Positions 34,674 through 42,038 of a DNA stretch of 64,000 nucleotides are shown here, in pieces. Below the pieces are notes generated by a model that saw only the letters and a program-made list of their open reading frames with translations, was not told the DNA's origin and did not search any database. A program made the position numbers and the translations under genes. The stretch's first letter is position 1, and each line of letters starts with the position of its first letter. The stretch is from contig NZ_JAVDQF010000001.1 of NCBI RefSeq assembly GCF_031454135.1, forward strand, positions 62,001-126,000, in the 5' to 3' direction. The DNA comes from Arthrobacter russicus (GTDB taxonomy: Bacteria; Actinomycetota; Actinomycetes; Actinomycetales; Micrococcaceae).

Positions 34674-36302
34674 ATGGCTTTGACCCTTTACCGCAATGGA
34701 TCCGTGTACAGTGCGGCTGATCCACTGGCCAGCGCAATGCTCGTGGACGGGAACACGGTGGCCTGGGTCGGCGGCGAACATGCGGCCACATCGGTCTACG
34801 ACTCTTCGATGCGGCTGGTCAATTTGCGCGGGGCGCTGATCACACCGGGCTTCGTGGACTCGCATGTGCATCTCACCGAAACCGGGGTTGCGTTGGAGTC
34901 CTTGGATTTGGGTGCGGCGAATTCGTTGCAGGCGCTGCTGGACGAGGTTGCCGGAGCGGTCCGGAGCCCGGGGGTGCTGCTCGGATTCGGTTGGGACGAG
35001 ACCGCTTGGCCGGAAGGCCGGCCGCCGACCGCCGAAGAGCTGGACCGGGCCGGATCAGGTGCCGAGATCTATCTCGCCCGGGTGGACGTGCATTCCGCCG
35101 TGGTTTCGAGCAGTCTGGCCAGGCGTCTGGAGCTGCCCGGGTTGCCCGGTTGGCGTCCCGACGGCGTGGTGACCGGCGAAGCGCACCGGATCGTGCGCGA
35201 TGCGGTGCGGGACTTCGACAGTGCCACCAGGGAGCGCTACCAGACAGCCGCCTTGCATGCCGCGGCCGCCTCCGGCCACGTTGCGGTCGCGGAGATGGCG
35301 ATCCCCGGGGCAGGTGCACTGGCGGATCTGGGCAGATTGATGCAGCGGTCCGCCTCGGAGCCGGGGTATCCGGAAGTCCTTCCGTACTGGGCTCAGGCGA
35401 TCAGCAGTGCCGAGCAAGGCCGGGAAGTGCTCCGGGATTTGGCAGAACACGGAGTCCGGCCGCGCGGGCTCGGCGGGGATTTGAATGTCGATGGTTCGAT
35501 CGGATCCCGGACCGCGCGCCTGCGTGCGGAGTACGCCGACCTTCCGGGGCGCCGGGGGACCCTCTCCCTGGACGAAGAGCGCATCGCCGAGCATCTTGCG
35601 GCTTGCAGCGAGCTCGGTTTGTCCGGCGGATTCCACATCATCGGCGATGCCGGCATGGATGCGGCGGTGGCCGGCCTGCGGCGGGCCGCAGAGACCGTGG
35701 GAGCGGCGGCCGTACGAGCCGCAGGGCACCGTTTCGAACACGCCGAGATGATCGATCAGGCGGCGATTGCGGCCCTCGCCGAGTTCTCGGTGACTGCGAG
35801 CTTGCAACCGGCCTTCGACGCGCTCTGGGGCGGCCCCGGAGGGCTCTACGAGGCACGTCTGGGCGCTGGTCGGTCCGGACGGATGAACCCGATCGCGGAG
35901 CTGTTCGCTGCCGGTGTCCCGGTCTGTCTCGGTTCCGATTCGCCGGTCACCCCTTTCGACCCCTGGGCCGGAGTCAAAGCATGTTTGGCCCATCATCAGC
36001 CGGCGCAACGGATTTCGGCCAGGGCGGCCTTCCTGGGTTACAGCCGTGCCGGTTGGCGTGCGGCGAAGGAGCAGGATCCGATGATCGGGCAACTCGTCCC
36101 CGGTGCGCCGGCGAGTTTCGCGGTCTGGCAGGTCGACGAACTGATGGTGCAGGTAGCCGATGAGCGGGTGCAGTCATGGAGCACCGACCCCAGGTCCCGC
36201 ACCCCGCTGCTGCCGGCTTTGGACACCGAGAATGCTCCGCAGTGCCTGCTCACCGTGCACCGCGGCGAAGAACTCTACGCTGCCGCCGAGGCAGATTTCT
36301 AG
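34674..36302 (+). CDS. amidohydrolase family 3 (YtcJ-like)
   Basis: 542 aa TIM-barrel metal-dependent hydrolase. An N-terminal beta domain (LYRNGSVYSAADPLASAMLVDG) is followed by the metal motif GFVDSHVHLTETG, a mid-protein FGWDETAW, GFHIIGDAGMDAAV, GHRFEHAEMID, and the C-terminal LGSDSPVTPFDPW ligand. It belongs to the YtcJ/AtzF-like deacetylase or deaminase group; substrate unknown. ATG 34674 was chosen for GGAAGGA 7 nt upstream. It follows helY by 58 bp. Confidence 0.88.
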   Translation: MALTLYRNGSVYSAADPLASAMLVDGNTVAWVGGEHAATSVYDSSMRLVNLRGALITPGFVDSHVHLTETGVALESLDLGAANSLQALLDEVAGAVRSPGVLLGFGWDETAWPEGRPPTAEELDRAGSGAEIYLARVDVHSAVVSSSLARRLELPGLPGWRPDGVVTGEAHRIVRDAVRDFDSATRERYQTAALHAAAASGHVAVAEMAIPGAGALADLGRLMQRSASEPGYPEVLPYWAQAISSAEQGREVLRDLAEHGVRPRGLGGDLNVDGSIGSRTARLRAEYADLPGRRGTLSLDEERIAEHLAACSELGLSGGFHIIGDAGMDAAVAGLRRAAETVGAAAVRAAGHRFEHAEMIDQAAIAALAEFSVTASLQPAFDALWGGPGGLYEARLGAGRSGRMNPIAELFAAGVPVCLGSDSPVTPFDPWAGVKACLAHHQPAQRISARAAFLGYSRAGWRAAKEQDPMIGQLVPGAPASFAVWQVDELMVQVADERVQSWSTDPRSRTPLLPALDTENAPQCLLTVHRGEELYAAAEADF

Positions 36303-36327
36303 GCGCTCCGGAAGAATTGGAGAACTC

Positions 36328-36474
36328 ATGGGGGACGACACGCCGAAGCCGTCCGGAATACGAAAATATTCCGTAAAATTTGGTATTCGGATATCCCCGC
36401 CTGACCTGCGGAAACACACAAAGCCGCAGGTCAGAAGGATATTGACAGTTCGAACACAGCACGTAGGATTTTAG
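36328..36474 (+). CDS. possible 48-aa small protein
   Basis: An ATG at 36328 has GGAG 6 nt upstream and opens a short frame encoding a basic peptide (starts MGDDTPKPSGIRKYSVKFG, ends VRTQHVGF). It contains the 36401-36434 hairpin and runs into the promoter at 36442, which argues against a real gene. I do not recognise the peptide. Confidence 0.2.
   Translation: MGDDTPKPSGIRKYSVKFGIRISPPDLRKHTKPQVRRILTVRTQHVGF
36401..36434. terminator. 11-bp perfect inverted repeat
   Basis: CTGACCTGCGG (36401-36411) and CCGCAGGTCAG (36424-36434) with a 12-nt loop. It lacks a T-run; it could terminate the amidohydrolase message or be an operator, since it ends 8 bp before the -35 box at 36442. Confidence 0.45.
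36442..36469 (+). promoter_or_regulatory. near-consensus sigma-A promoter
   Basis: -35 TTGACA (perfect) at 36442-36447, 16-bp spacer, -10 TAGGAT at 36464-36469. This is the best-matching promoter in the window, yet no gene starts for 277 bp. Confidence 0.7.
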
Positions 36475-36475
36475 C

Positions 36476-36690
36476 TCAACGGGTTTCTTCAAGAAGCAGT
36501 TGGGGAAAGGCCTGGCCACGGCGAGACCAGTATTCCGGCAATGATTCGGGTGCATGTCCGAATCAGCACCGAAGAATGCTGTGCGTCGGTGGCTCTTGTA
36601 ACGGGTAGGTTCACGCGTCAGTAGAAAACAGTTTGGATGCACCACGACGGCGGCATCGGAATTGGCCCGAAGGCGCGTGAACCTACCCAT
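36476..36690 (+). ncRNA. candidate structured small RNA (~215 nt)
   Basis: The transcript predicted from the promoter at 36442-36469 carries several stem-loops: TGATTCGG/CCGAATCA (36542-36549, 36558-36565), CACCGA/TCGGTG (36567-36572, 36586-36591) and a perfect 15-bp stem 36603-36617/36674-36688 enclosing 56 nt, followed by a T-rich ATTTCC. No open frame with a ribosome site spans it. It could be a free regulatory RNA or a long 5' leader of the mannosyltransferase. No known RNA family was recognised: RNase P, tmRNA and 6C signatures are absent. Confidence 0.4.
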
Positions 36691-36707
36691 TTCCTTGCCC
36701 GTATAAT
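36679..36707 (+). promoter_or_regulatory. promoter of the mannosyltransferase gene
   Basis: Perfect -10 TATAAT at 36702-36707 with a weak -35 around 36679-36684. The expected start near 36714 leaves a 5' leader of ~32 nt that includes GAAAGG. Confidence 0.6.
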
Positions 36708-36745
36708 GGATCTTTGGTGCCAGCTGAGCAACGAAAGGCCATTGC

Positions 36746-37483
36746 GTGCGCGTCCTGACAATTATCCCGACCTACAACGAGCTCGAGTCGTTACCGAAGA
36801 CGTTGACTCGACTCCGCGAGGCGGTTCCTTCAGTCGATGTGCTGATCGCAGATGACAACAGCCCGGACGGCACCGGTGAACTGGCTGACCAGTTTGCGGC
36901 AGCCGATCCGCAGGTGAAGGTCTTGCACCGGAAGGGCAAAGAGGGCCTGGGTGCGGCCTATATCGCCGGATTCAACTGGGGTCTCGAAGCCGGTTACGAC
37001 GTCCTGGTGGAAATGGACGCCGATGGCTCGCATCAGCCTGAGCAGTTGCCGTTGCTGCTCGACGCGGTCGAGCAGGGCGCCGATTTGGTGCTCGGCTCCC
37101 GTTGGGTGCCCGGTGGGAAAGTGGTCAACTGGCCCTTGCACCGGAAGCTGATCTCGCGCGGTGGAAGTCTGTATTCGCGGATCCTGCTCGGCGTCAGATA
37201 CCGCGACATCACCGGAGGATACCGGGCCTTCCGCCGGGAAACCCTGGAGCAGATCGACCTGACCAAGGTCGATTCGGTGGGCTACGGATTCCAGGTGGAC
37301 ATGCTGTGGCGGGCCGCGCAGCTCGGCTTGAAGATCGTCGAAGTTCCGATCACGTTCGTGGAACGCGAATTCGGGGCCTCCAAGATGAGCGGCAACATTT
37401 TCCAAGAAGCGGTGCTCAATGTCACCAAATGGGGCTTGACTGCGCGCTGGAACAAACTGACCGGCAAGCAAGCGAAGCGGTAA
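36746..37483 (+). CDS. polyprenol-phosphate mannosyltransferase
   Basis: 245 aa GT2-family enzyme (DPM1/Ppm1 type) transferring mannose from GDP-mannose to polyprenol phosphate, the donor for extracytoplasmic mannosylation of lipoglycans and proteins. The GT-A motifs are TIIPTYNELESLPKTL, IADDNSPDGT, EMDADGSHQPEQL (DxD-like) and GGYRAFRRETL. There is no C-terminal membrane domain and no fused N-acyltransferase, unlike M. tuberculosis Ppm1. The GTG start has GAAAGG upstream. It is convergent with rbpA. Confidence 0.93.
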   Translation: MRVLTIIPTYNELESLPKTLTRLREAVPSVDVLIADDNSPDGTGELADQFAAADPQVKVLHRKGKEGLGAAYIAGFNWGLEAGYDVLVEMDADGSHQPEQLPLLLDAVEQGADLVLGSRWVPGGKVVNWPLHRKLISRGGSLYSRILLGVRYRDITGGYRAFRRETLEQIDLTKVDSVGYGFQVDMLWRAAQLGLKIVEVPITFVEREFGASKMSGNIFQEAVLNVTKWGLTARWNKLTGKQAKR

Positions 37484-37531
37484 CCGGGCTCACCGGCAAA
37501 GCTGCGCTGGGCCGGGACTGGCAGGAGCACG

Positions 37532-37564
37532 GAAAAGGGCGGAACCAACGGTTCCGCCCTTTTC
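37532..37564. terminator. bidirectional Rho-independent terminator
   Basis: Perfect 15-bp stem (37532-37546 / 37550-37564) with a 3-nt loop and AAAA/TTTT outer ends, between the convergent mannosyltransferase and rbpA genes. Confidence 0.95.
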
Positions 37565-37574
37565 GGTATTGCGA

Positions 37575-37919
37575 CTAGCTGACTTTTTCGCCGCGCTTGG
37601 CCCGGAGGATCTTCAAACGGTCATCGAGGATCTGCTCCAGTTCCGGCACCGAGCGGCGTTCCAAGAGCATGTCCCAGTGCGTGCGGACGGCCTTTTCATT
37701 CGAATCGACCGGCTTTTCGCCATCGACCAGGATCGCTTCTTTGCCGGTTTTGGAAACCCACACCGGCGGAATCTCGGCTTCTGCGGCAAAGGTCACGAAA
37801 ACCTGTTCGCCGTCTTCGCAACGGTACTCCACGCGTTGCCGCGGAGCCGGCTCCACGCCGGATTCCGTCTCCATGCTCTGGGCGCCCAGACGCATGCCAC
37901 GCAAGCTGCGATCACTCAT
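37575..37919 (-). CDS. rbpA: RNA polymerase-binding protein RbpA
   Basis: 114 aa actinobacterial transcription factor that binds sigma-A and RNA polymerase and stabilises open complexes. Visible: N-terminal tail (MSDRSLRGMRLGAQS), the core domain (RVEYRCEDGEQVFVTFAAEAEIPPVWVSK), the basic linker, and the C-terminal sigma-interaction domain (RTHWDMLLERRSVPELEQILDDRL). GGGAG precedes the ATG. A -10 TATAAT at 38022-38027 gives a ~95-nt leader. Confidence 0.96.
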   Translation of the reverse strand: MSDRSLRGMRLGAQSMETESGVEPAPRQRVEYRCEDGEQVFVTFAAEAEIPPVWVSKTGKEAILVDGEKPVDSNEKAVRTHWDMLLERRSVPELEQILDDRLKILRAKRGEKVS

Positions 37920-38021
37920 GATTTCTCCCTTTGCTCAAAATCTCTGCCTTGGCTTCAACGTCGCACGGCGGCACTCTGTTCCCACTCGGAAAGCCGCCGC
38001 CGACGGATAGGCAAGGTTTCC

Positions 38022-38027
38022 ATTATA
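38022..38027 (-). promoter_or_regulatory. perfect -10 box upstream of rbpA
   Basis: TATAAT on the minus strand about 100 bp upstream of the rbpA ATG; no clear -35. Confidence 0.5.
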
Positions 38028-38055
38028 GCTGCCCGGCACCCGCCTTCGCGCAGGC

Positions 38056-39030
38056 TCAGGCGCTGTGGCTGCCTCCGCTGCTGCCGCTCGGCGGTTCCGG
38101 TGCCTCGAATCCGGCTTCGGCGCCGGCCTCGGCGCTGTCCGGGCTGACTTTTCCGAGCACGTTGCCGATGCCTTTGAGCGCTTCGCCGACCTCGGACGGG
38201 ATGATCCAGAGCTTGTTGGACGAACCGTCGGCTAGTTTCGGCAAGGTTTGCAGGTACTGGTAGGCCAGGAGCTTCTGGGTCGGGTTGCCCTTGTGGATGG
38301 CGCCGAAAACCTTCTGGATCGCCTGCGACTCACCGTCGGCGCGCAGGATCGCCGCCTTGGCGTCGCCTTCGGCCTTCAAGATCGCCGATTGCCGCTCGCC
38401 TTCTGCGGTGAGGATCTGCGATTGCTTGGTGCCTTCGGCGGTCAGGATGGCAGCCCGGCGGTCCCGCTCGGCGCGCATCTGCTTCTCCATCGAATCCTGG
38501 ATCGACAGTGGCGGGTCGATCGCTTTGAGCTCCACCCGGGAGACCCTGATGCCCCAGCGTCCGGTGGCTTCGTCGAGCACGCCACGGAGTTGGCCGTTGA
38601 TCTGGTCCCGGCTGGTCAGCGCCTCTTCGAGATTCAAGCCGCCGACCACATTGCGCAGGGTCGTCGTGGTCAGCTGTTCCACGGCCTGGATGTAATTGGC
38701 GATTTCGTAAGTCGCGGCCCGGGGGTCGGTGACTTGGAAGTACACCACGGTGTCGATGGAAACCACCAGGTTGTCTTCGGTGATCACCGGCTGCGGGGGA
38801 AACGAGACCACCTGTTCGCGAAGGTCCAGCAGCGGGAGCAAACGGTCCACGAAAGGGATCAAGATCGTCAATCCCGGGTTGAGCGTGCGCTGGTACTTGC
38901 CCAGCCGCTCGACCACGCCGGCCCGGGCCTGCGGAATGATCCGCACCGAGCGGACCAAGACGATCACGACGAAGATGATGAGAACCAGCAGCACGATTGT
39001 CAGTGCTACGCCTCCGGCATTGCTACCCAT
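38056..39030 (-). CDS. SPFH/Band 7 membrane protein (QmcA-like)
   Basis: 324 aa. One N-terminal membrane helix (residues ~8-28) and an SPFH domain (RSVRIIPQARAGVVERLGKYQRTLNPGL), then a long alanine/glutamate-rich helix with repeated 'ILTAEGxxQS/ILKAEGDA' units that oligomerise, and a Gly/Ser/Pro tail. It belongs to the stomatin/flotillin-like scaffold family organising membrane microdomains or protease complexes. It follows the nfeD-like gene in the same orientation, the usual SPFH-NfeD partnership. GAGGGA precedes ATG. Confidence 0.92.
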   Translation of the reverse strand: MGSNAGGVALTIVLLVLIIFVVIVLVRSVRIIPQARAGVVERLGKYQRTLNPGLTILIPFVDRLLPLLDLREQVVSFPPQPVITEDNLVVSIDTVVYFQVTDPRAATYEIANYIQAVEQLTTTTLRNVVGGLNLEEALTSRDQINGQLRGVLDEATGRWGIRVSRVELKAIDPPLSIQDSMEKQMRAERDRRAAILTAEGTKQSQILTAEGERQSAILKAEGDAKAAILRADGESQAIQKVFGAIHKGNPTQKLLAYQYLQTLPKLADGSSNKLWIIPSEVGEALKGIGNVLGKVSPDSAEAGAEAGFEAPEPPSGSSGGSHSA

Positions 39031-39100
39031 TTTCCCTCTGTTCCCTTGCGGTTTCGGTCATCGGTTCAAATTTGGACGTGCGGCTCCGGCCGTGCGGGGC

Positions 39101-39592
39101 TCAGGCTCCGGCGGAAGCCGCGGAATGTCCGGCTTCGGGGCGTGCCGGCAGCGCGGCGACCACTGCGGTTGCGCCGTCAATGGAGACCACTTCGACGTCG
39201 GTCCCGGCAGGAAGCGGCACACCGTCCTTGCTCCGAGCGCTCCAGATGTCACCACCGATTTTGACTTGGCCGGCGTCGGCGCTCACCGGGGCGATGACCA
39301 AGGCGGGATGGCCGATGAGCCGGGCCACATTGGTCCGCAATTCGCCGGGGCCCTTGTGCAGGTGCCGCAGGGCGATCGGCCGGACGAAGAAGATCATGGC
39401 CAGGGCGACCACGCAGAAGACGATCACTTCGACCCACAGCGGCGCGCCGAGCACATCGGCGATCAGCGCGGCGAGCGCGCCCACCGACATCATGATGAAA
39501 AAGAGGTCCAGGGTCAGCATCTCGATGACCGCCAGGACCAGGAAAAGAATCAACCACAGCGCCCAACCGTTGTCGAACAACCACTCGAACAT
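39101..39592 (-). CDS. NfeD family membrane protein
   Basis: 163 aa. Three or four hydrophobic segments (WALWLILFLVLAVIEMLTLDLFFIMMSVGALAALIA, VIVFCVVALAMIFFV) precede a C-terminal OB-fold domain (ALVIAPVSADAGQVKIGGDIWSARSKDGVPLPAGTDVEVVSIDGA). NfeD proteins partner with SPFH proteins, encoded here immediately downstream. GGGGGA lies 5 nt upstream of the ATG. TAGGCT near 39638-39643 on the minus strand may be the -10. Confidence 0.92.
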   Translation of the reverse strand: MFEWLFDNGWALWLILFLVLAVIEMLTLDLFFIMMSVGALAALIADVLGAPLWVEVIVFCVVALAMIFFVRPIALRHLHKGPGELRTNVARLIGHPALVIAPVSADAGQVKIGGDIWSARSKDGVPLPAGTDVEVVSIDGATAVVAALPARPEAGHSAASAGA

Positions 39593-39713
39593 TGAATCCC
39601 CCTTGATCTGCAGCCAGCTGATACGAAGTATCCAATCAGCCTACTACGTGGGGATTTCGGGCACAGCACATCCGGACAATAAATCTAATCTGAGATCTTA
39701 TTGAGACCAAGCC

Positions 39714-41123
39714 TCAGATCACGGCTTGCAACGGCATCCGAGCCGGGGCGCTGCCGACGCTCCGCGAAGCGCGCAACAGTGCCTGCACGCCGGCCGCGAG
39801 TTCGTCCTGGCGATAGGTGAACGGGATCCGCAGGAACCGTTCGAAGGCCCCTTCAAGACCGAACCGCGGCCCGGGCACCAGGGCCAGGCCCTCGCTGCGT
39901 GCGGCCAACGCCAAAGCCGAGGAAGAGACGTCGCCGGTGTTGATCCAGAGCGACATGCCGCCGTCGGGCACGTGGAGCTGCCACTGCGGAAAATTGGCTT
40001 GGATTTCGGCGACCAGGAAATCCCGTCCGCTGCGCAAGTCCCGACTCCGGTTGGCGACCATCAAATCGGCGTCGCGCAACAGCGCGATGGAGGCCAGTTG
40101 TTCCAGCATCGGAGTGCCGAGGTCGAAGGCCGGCCGGGCCCGTTGGACCCGGGCCAGCAAGTCCCGGGAGCCGCGGATCCAGCCGATCCGCATGCCGCCC
40201 CAGGCGAGCTTGCCCAACGAGCCGATGGTGACCACGGTACCGGAGAACGCAGCCATCGGCGGCAATTCGCCACGATCGATGTCCAGCATCGCGGTGGTTT
40301 CGTCGGCGATCAGCACGGTCCCTTCGCGTTGTGCCAAGCGGGCCAGCCGTTCCCGGTCCTCCGCGGACATGCTGGCCCCGGTCGGATTCTGGAAATCCGG
40401 CATCAGGAAGGCCATGCTCGGAGCCGCCCGGCGGATCAGCATCTGACCCTCGGCGATGTCCCAGCCATCGGCTGAGCTGACCGGCATGGCGAGCAATCGG
40501 GCGCCGGCGCCCAGAAACGTGTCGATCGCGTGCGGGTAGGTCGGGTGTTCCACCAGAATGCGTTCGCTGGGCGAGTAGATGGTGTGCGTCAGCAAACTCA
40601 GCGCGTGTTGCGCGCCGAGCGTTATCAAGATCTGGTCCGCGCTAGTGGGCAGGCCGCGGCGTCCGTAGTGTTCGGCGACCGCGGCGCGCAATTCCGGCAG
40701 GCCCTGCATGTCGAAGCCGTGGTGGCCCAAGTAGGCGGGCAATTGCTCCACCGCGAATTGGTAGGCCGCGGGGAGCCCGGGATAGGCGGCAGCTGCGGCC
40801 TTGGTGAAATCCAAGGCCAGTTCCTGCGGGCCGCCCGGGCCGCCGCGCTTGCCGTCGGGGAGCACCAGGGTGGAACCGGATCCTCGGATGCTGCGCAGAT
40901 ACCCGTCATCGCGCAGTTGCGCGTAGGCGGCGGCAACCGTGGTCCGGGAGATCTGCAAGGCGGTGCTGAGCTCCCGCTCCGCGGGCAGCCGGGTGCCGCT
41001 CGCCAAACGGCCGTCGATCAACATGACCCTGATCCGGTCCGCCAAGGCGAGGTAAGCGGCCCGGTGGGTACGCCATTCGCCGAGTTCCCGGGCCATCCTC
41101 CGTGCGGAGACAATTTGGTTCAT
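39714..41123 (-). CDS. MocR-type (GntR/aminotransferase) regulator
   Basis: 469 aa. The N-terminal GntR winged helix (YLALADRIRVMLIDGRLASGTRLPAERELSTALQISRTTVAAAYAQLRDDGYL) is joined to a fold-type I aminotransferase domain. The PLP lysine is in TIGSLGKLAWGGMRIGW; LMPDFQNPTGASMS and LIADETTAMLDID complete the cofactor pocket. Such proteins sense PLP or amino-acid derivatives. It is divergent from a YczE-like membrane protein, a known MocR association, and leaderless (TAAAGT 6 nt before ATG). It might be PdxR, but it is not next to pdxS. Confidence 0.9.
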   Translation of the reverse strand: MNQIVSARRMARELGEWRTHRAAYLALADRIRVMLIDGRLASGTRLPAERELSTALQISRTTVAAAYAQLRDDGYLRSIRGSGSTLVLPDGKRGGPGGPQELALDFTKAAAAAYPGLPAAYQFAVEQLPAYLGHHGFDMQGLPELRAAVAEHYGRRGLPTSADQILITLGAQHALSLLTHTIYSPSERILVEHPTYPHAIDTFLGAGARLLAMPVSSADGWDIAEGQMLIRRAAPSMAFLMPDFQNPTGASMSAEDRERLARLAQREGTVLIADETTAMLDIDRGELPPMAAFSGTVVTIGSLGKLAWGGMRIGWIRGSRDLLARVQRARPAFDLGTPMLEQLASIALLRDADLMVANRSRDLRSGRDFLVAEIQANFPQWQLHVPDGGMSLWINTGDVSSSALALAARSEGLALVPGPRFGLEGAFERFLRIPFTYRQDELAAGVQALLRASRSVGSAPARMPLQAVI

Positions 41124-41129
41124 GAGTCC

Positions 41130-41200
41130 ACTTTAAGCCGAATTGGCTACCTGGTCCCACGCCAAAGAGCGAGAATTGGCTCTTTCCGGTGGGGCCAATT
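41130..41200. promoter_or_regulatory. candidate MocR binding region with direct repeats
   Basis: GAATTGGCT occurs twice, at 41140-41148 and 41173-41181, 33 bp apart (about three helical turns), and an inverted CCAATT lies at 41195-41200. The first copy adjoins the mocR -10 (TAAAGT, 41130-41135, minus strand). MocR proteins typically bind spaced direct repeats in the divergent promoter. Confidence 0.5.
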
Positions 41201-41339
41201 GCTCGCAAGCTGTCAGTAGCCGGGAAATTTGGCCGAAAGGTCCCGGCTCGATGCCGTCCAAACCCTGCGGGTCCGCCCGGCCTCGAATGCTGCTTTCCAT
41301 GAATCGCCACAACCAAGAATCGAGAGTGCAAGCCGCCGC

Positions 41340-42038
41340 ATGAAGACGTTTCTCACCACCGGGAACCTCCCGGTCAGGCTGGTCCGACTGTTCTTGGGCC
41401 TGTTCGCCTACGGTTTTGCGATCGCGTTGATGATCCGGGCCAATCTGGGCGCTTCTCCTTGGGATGTTTTCGGCCAAGGCCTGGCGCACAGCACCGGACT
41501 GTCCTTCGGCATCTGCACGATCCTCATCTCAGCCGGCGTGCTGCTGCTCTGGATTCCGTTGCGGCAATGGCCGGGGTTCGGAACCTTGGCGAATGCGCTG
41601 TTGATCGGGATCTTCGCGGATCTGAGTTTGGCCATGCTGCACCAACCCCAGGCGCTGTGGCTGCAAGCCCTGATGTTTCTCGCCGGGCTGGTGCTGCTGG
41701 CCTTCGCCACCGCGTTGTATGTCGGAGCCCGGTTGGGGCCCGGCCCGCGGGACGGTCTGATGACCGGGCTGGTTCGGCGCACCGGGAAACCGGTCTGGAT
41801 CATCCGGACCGGAATCGAGGTGGTCGTGGTCGCGATCGGATTCCTGCTCGGCGGCGTCGCCGGGCTGGGCACCTTGGTCTTCGCGTTGGGCATCGGCCCG
41901 GTGACCCAGCTGGCGTTCCGCTTGCTGAGCGTGGATCTGCACGCGGTGCGCAGGCCGGTAGCAGCGCTCAGCGGCCGGGCAGGCGCAGCACCGGTGGGTC
42001 GGTCGGCGTCGGCAGCGGCCGGAAAGCTGAAATCCTGA
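41340..42038 (+). CDS. YczE/YitT-like membrane protein
   Basis: 232 aa with five or six predicted membrane helices. LFLGLFAYGFAIALMIRANLGASPWDVFGQGLA and ARLGPGPRDGLMTGLVRRTGKPVWIIRT are the two conserved halves of the YczE family. Function is not established; members are repeatedly found beside MocR regulators, suggesting transport or sensing of a PLP-related or amino compound. The C-terminal ~20 residues are Ala/Gly/Ser-rich and overlap the convergent methyltransferase gene by 71 bp. Confidence 0.85.
   Translation: MKTFLTTGNLPVRLVRLFLGLFAYGFAIALMIRANLGASPWDVFGQGLAHSTGLSFGICTILISAGVLLLWIPLRQWPGFGTLANALLIGIFADLSLAMLHQPQALWLQALMFLAGLVLLAFATALYVGARLGPGPRDGLMTGLVRRTGKPVWIIRTGIEVVVVAIGFLLGGVAGLGTLVFALGIGPVTQLAFRLLSVDLHAVRRPVAALSGRAGAAPVGRSASAAAGKLKS

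Larger units (their letters stand above)
36303..36745. other. 443-bp gene-free region with promoter and hairpins
   Basis: The only long intergenic stretch. It holds a 7-bp hairpin just after the amidohydrolase (36354-36373), an 11-bp hairpin (36401-36434), a near-consensus promoter (36442-36469), a multi-hairpin candidate RNA (36476-36690), and the promoter of the mannosyltransferase (36679-36707). By eye it is AT-richer than its neighbours. Confidence 0.6.

Noticed and set aside
36442-36690. Candidate RNA considered as RNase P RNA, tmRNA or 6C RNA
   Set aside because: Too short and lacking the conserved GAGGAAAGTC core (RNase P), the alanyl-tRNA-like ends (tmRNA) or C-rich loops (6C).
39714-41123. 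Naming the MocR protein PdxR
   Set aside because: It is divergent from a YczE-like gene, 11 kb from pdxS; domain content alone cannot distinguish PdxR from other MocR regulators.
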